A DNA stretch of 52,992 nucleotides, from positions 1 to 52,992 of the forward strand of contig CAYJEQ010000011.1 in assembly GCA_964369235.1 (NCBI GenBank), given 5' to 3'. Below, one piece after another: positions 50,150 through 52,992 of this stretch. Both the position numbers and the translations under genes were made by a program. The notes below the pieces were generated by a model, which saw only the letters and a program-made list of their open reading frames with translations, ran no database searches and was not told the DNA's origin. Numbering within the stretch: position 1 is the first letter of the stretch; each line of letters begins with the position of its first letter. The DNA comes from CAYJEQ01 sp964369235. Its GTDB lineage: Bacteria; Bacillota; Clostridia; Oscillospirales; Ruminococcaceae.

Positions 50150-52837
50150 ATGGCATTAACAGCAGTAGATAGTGCTAAAAAGAAGGTAAAATCTATAGCA
50201 TCATCTGCTAATACATCTATAAGAAATACAGCTGATAAAGCTCAGGGGATGGGTAAAGATGCTTGGAGAGGTTTGTCTAAACAGTCCAGTAAAGCATGGA
50301 GAAATCTATCTGGACAGGCTGGGGACACATGGAAAAAAGTCTCTGGACAGGCTGGGGACACATGGAAAAAGATCTCTGGGCAAGCTAGTAATACATGGAA
50401 GAATGTTTCTGGGAAAGCTAGTAAAACATGGGATGACACATCTGAAAAAGCCACAGATTTTTGGGGAAAAACCAAAGATTTTACCTCTGATACCTACCAA
50501 ACAGCAGTGGAAAAAGGCAATGAATTTAAGGATTATTCTAGCCAAAAGTACAAAGAAGGTAAAAAAGATCTTCACCATTGGAGTAAGGATAGAAATCAGC
50601 GTATAGCCGATACAGCAGCAGAAAATGCAGGAGGCCAACAAGGTGCAGAAAGTGCTTTAGATGCTGAGGATTTTGACTATAAGAAATATGATATTTCAAA
50701 AAATGGTGCAAAAGGCCTTATGAAGGATAGTATAAAAGGTAAGGCTGAAGGTGCTGTTAGAGGAGCTCTAAGAGATAGATCACGAGTTCAGAATAAGATG
50801 GGTCTAGGGATATTTGATAAATTTGATAAATTTGACTATAACCAGATGATGAAAGCCCAGTCAGTTATGGATAAAGTTACCGATAAGTTTAAATTAACTG
50901 GTATCTTTAAGCCGGAAAATATGGTTATGGGGGCTGCAGATAAAGCAGTAAAAGAAGAAAAAAACACTGGTGGCACTAGCCCATTAGCTGGTACATTAAC
51001 AGCAGTTGCACAATCGGCAGAAAAAAATCCTGCTACTGCTGCAGCTGGAGCTAACACAGCTCAAGCACAAAACACCCCAGAAGCCAAAGCCCTAGCTGCT
51101 ACAGCACAAGCTCAAGGTGGACAGGGAGGATCAGTGCCACAGGGAAGCCCAGAACAACAAGCTATTCAAGATCAGATTGACGCCATAGGCGATGTGGATT
51201 ACAGCGATAAAAAAGCTAAGAAGGAAAGAGCAAAACAGGTAAAAGAGTTTGCTGCTGACACAGCTGAGGTAAATAAGTATTCTAGAATAGCACTGAAAAA
51301 AAGCATGGGTCTTTTTGGTGGAGGGGCAGAAGGGGAAACAGGTCCTACTGAGGAAAGTCTCCGTCAGGATGCCCTAAAGGGACAGATTATGGGTAACTAC
51401 CGAGGTATTAGTGAAATTGCCACTGGTGGACTTAAGCTCACAGGACAGATAATGAACTATGAAGTAGAAAAAGATGAGATGGATAAATGGGATAGAACAA
51501 GTGCCATTATGGATATGGTTAACACTGGTACAGGTATGGCAATGGGTGCTACCCGTTTAGGACTTGTAAACAGTGGAGATGATGCCCATAGCTCCTTTAA
51601 AAGTACAGCAAATGCTGCCACTGGTCAGTTAGAAGTTAATGGTAATGATCAGTATATGTCTGCTGCGGCTTTAGCTAAATCTGGTATTAATGTAGCTACA
51701 AATAGTGTTCAGGTTCATGGGGCTAGAACTAGGGTTAACAGAATGCAGGAAATAGCAGCACGAGAAAAAGAGGAAAAGACAAAAGCTGGTCTGTCACGAA
51801 GTAAAGATGAAAAGGCACAGGGTATAAGCCGACTTGATGCTGCTAAAGCTAGCCAAGAGAAATTAAGAGCTGAAATTATGGGCGATAGCAATATCGATGA
51901 AAGTGAAAAACAATCTAAGGCAGATGAGGCTGTAGAGGAGAAAAGAAAAGCCCAAATAGCAAATCTAGAGAAGAATATTATCCAAAAAACAGCAATAGCT
52001 GGTAGAACAGAAGAACGAAATAAAGCCTGGTTGGGACTGGGTAAATCACTATTTGGATTTGCTTGTAATGCTGTGAAAACAGGGGTGGGCTTAGGTGCAC
52101 CAGAAAGTGGGATAGCTGGCATAGCCAAGATGATGAATAAATATGGTGGTAAAGCCATTGGATTTATCGGAGGTAAACTTGTTGAGAGAGAGTCAGGGAA
52201 ATTTGATGAAAAACTTGTTAACAAGATGATCGATCTTATTAAGTTACAAGGTGGAGAGCGAGCAAAGCCACTAAGCGATGTTAAAGACTATGGGGAACTT
52301 AAGCATAAGATTAGGGTAGGTTACTCTATTATGGCTAAGGGAGAAAATGATGATAGTCTTAACAGCTTAACAGATGGTGACTTTAAAACTATTATGAGCC
52401 ATTCACTAAGTGGCGAAGTAGGAGGCAAGCGAGGGATTGTAAACGCTATGGCAAAAAGAAGTGCAGCAGCTATAAGCGAAGGACAATACAAAGATGATGA
52501 TAATATGAAAGACTTTTTAAAGGCCTCTGGAGTTGTAGGTAAGGGGGATAAATTACCTAGTAAAAAAACTTTAGAACAGCGTTTAGGGGTGAAGAAATCA
52601 TTGTCAGGTACCTTTGAGGGTTACACTGATGAATTTAGCGAAGATGAGATGAAAAATCGTGGGCCTAATGCTAGTAAATACCGAGATTATGACGAGAAGA
52701 AAACTCATGAGGCTAATGAAGAAGAAAAGGCAAAAGCTGAGAAGAAAAAGTTTTATGAGAAAAAAGCTTTAGAGAAAAAATTAGCAGCAACTAAGGCTGG
52801 CGCAACACCGGTGCCACAAACTAAAAATAAACCATAA
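50150..52837 (+). CDS. Putative CIS cargo/effector B with 11-residue Trp repeats
   Basis: An 895-residue paralogue of effector A. Residues 36-116 form an 11-residue repeat (SGQAGDTWKKV type) with Trp at 39, 50, 61, 72, 83, 94 and 105 and Tyr at 116, predicting a long 3/11 amphipathic helix like lipid-binding apolipoprotein or LEA proteins. A shared KAQSVMDKV ... KLTGIFKP element lies near 240-265, then an Ala/Gln-rich linker, a helical centre, and the C-terminal module with KMIDLIKLQGG, DFKTIMSHSLSGEVGGKRG and GTFEGY (about 690-830). The tail is Lys/Glu/Ala-rich instead of Pro-rich. Ribosome binding site AGGAGG. The 199-bp upstream spacer could hold an extra promoter, but I saw only an isolated TATAAT at 50103-50108. 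Last gene of the operon. Confidence 0.6.
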   Translation: MALTAVDSAKKKVKSIASSANTSIRNTADKAQGMGKDAWRGLSKQSSKAWRNLSGQAGDTWKKVSGQAGDTWKKISGQASNTWKNVSGKASKTWDDTSEKATDFWGKTKDFTSDTYQTAVEKGNEFKDYSSQKYKEGKKDLHHWSKDRNQRIADTAAENAGGQQGAESALDAEDFDYKKYDISKNGAKGLMKDSIKGKAEGAVRGALRDRSRVQNKMGLGIFDKFDKFDYNQMMKAQSVMDKVTDKFKLTGIFKPENMVMGAADKAVKEEKNTGGTSPLAGTLTAVAQSAEKNPATAAAGANTAQAQNTPEAKALAATAQAQGGQGGSVPQGSPEQQAIQDQIDAIGDVDYSDKKAKKERAKQVKEFAADTAEVNKYSRIALKKSMGLFGGGAEGETGPTEESLRQDALKGQIMGNYRGISEIATGGLKLTGQIMNYEVEKDEMDKWDRTSAIMDMVNTGTGMAMGATRLGLVNSGDDAHSSFKSTANAATGQLEVNGNDQYMSAAALAKSGINVATNSVQVHGARTRVNRMQEIAAREKEEKTKAGLSRSKDEKAQGISRLDAAKASQEKLRAEIMGDSNIDESEKQSKADEAVEEKRKAQIANLEKNIIQKTAIAGRTEERNKAWLGLGKSLFGFACNAVKTGVGLGAPESGIAGIAKMMNKYGGKAIGFIGGKLVERESGKFDEKLVNKMIDLIKLQGGERAKPLSDVKDYGELKHKIRVGYSIMAKGENDDSLNSLTDGDFKTIMSHSLSGEVGGKRGIVNAMAKRSAAAISEGQYKDDDNMKDFLKASGVVGKGDKLPSKKTLEQRLGVKKSLSGTFEGYTDEFSEDEMKNRGPNASKYRDYDEKKTHEANEEEKAKAEKKKFYEKKALEKKLAATKAGATPVPQTKNKP
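50258..50497 (+). repeat. 33-bp tandem repeats encoding 11-residue units
   Basis: Seven to eight in-frame 33-bp units. Two adjacent copies (about 50307-50370) are almost identical in DNA, sharing the run TCTGGACAGGCTGGGGACAC. Outer units are more diverged, indicating growth from the centre. Confidence 0.85.
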
Positions 52838-52930
52838 AATTATATAGGTGCCACTTATCTCTTATAACAGGCTATATATTAGCAAAGCTTATACAAATCT
52901 TAAGTAAAGTAGATGGATTTGCAAATTAGC

Positions 52931-52950
52931 CTGTCACCCTAGGGTGACAG
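52931..52950. other. Perfect 20-bp palindrome after the CIS operon
   Basis: CTGTCACCCTAGGGTGACAG, 93 bp after the last stop codon. It has no loop and no T-run, so a simple intrinsic terminator is unlikely. It is followed by a second imperfect hairpin (AAAACT / AGTTTT, 52971-52986) that runs into the end of the window. It may be part of a repeat element or an RNA that continues outside. Confidence 0.55.
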
Positions 52951-52992
52951 TAGTCGAACCCGCACTGCACAAAACTGCATAGTTTTGGGTGC

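Noticed and set aside
50259..50606. Plus-strand 115-residue frame overlapping effector B
   Set aside because: The repeat DNA (33-bp units) keeps an alternative frame open; no own ribosome binding site, so a shadow.
52948..52970. Minus-strand GGTTCGAC resembling a tRNA T-loop or tmRNA part
   Set aside because: The flanking bases do not form a 5-bp T-stem and no acceptor or anticodon arms are found within the available sequence.

Overview
The window looks like a low-GC, anaerobic Firmicute of the class Clostridia, probably Lachnospirales-like. This rests on AT-rich intergenic DNA, strong AGGAGG-type ribosome binding sites, sigma-A promoters, a ferredoxin-dependent 2-oxoacid oxidoreductase, lipoproteins and membrane-anchored Ig-like surface proteins. 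I cannot name a species.

Left part (1-10864): two small membrane-protein genes (minus strand); a compact korDABC-type 2-oxoacid:ferredoxin oxidoreductase operon (minus strand) ending in a hairpin terminator; a lipoprotein gene interrupted by a 100-N scaffold gap whose flanks share 26 identical bases; a 1169-aa Ig-like surface protein (plus strand); a 75-bp palindromic remnant that resembles two IS3/IS150-type ends; and a lipoprotein with two nearly identical cytochrome-b5-like domains (minus strand) behind a consensus promoter.

Right part (10865-52837): about 42 kb entirely on the plus strand, encoding one complete contractile injection system (CIS, phage-tail-like nanomachine). Recognisable parts are an AAA+ ATPase, a DUF4255/Afp16-like cap or terminator, a DUF4280 PAAR-like tip, one sheath, a tube, a hub-assembly chaperone, a second tube-like protein, a LysM tube/baseplate protein, separate hub and spike proteins, gp25, baseplate J, an Afp12-like baseplate protein and a gpI-like tail protein. 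Between the ATPase and the cap gene lies an unusual membrane and surface module: a 2723-aa surface protein with GLUG-like and chitobiase-like repeats, a 603-aa fibre-like protein, a one-pass protein with a possible pseudokinase domain, a multi-pass HAMP sensor with a degenerate cyclase-like domain, a 58-aa basic protein, and a MORN-repeat membrane protein. The operon ends with a small protein that may be a chaperone and two ~890-aa paralogues that are the best cargo/effector candidates. One carries SH3-ligand-like proline repeats and the other Trp-containing 11-residue repeats.

Most interesting signals: a CIS that appears tied to the producer's own envelope rather than released by lysis; a likely programmed -1 frameshift (A AAT TTT) joining the hub chaperone to a DUF6760-like small ORF that has no start codon; a hairpin between a distant Shine-Dalgarno and the sheath start codon; multi-hairpin RNA after the tube gene; and the paired cargo-like proteins. 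No lysis genes, transposases, tRNAs or CRISPR arrays were found.
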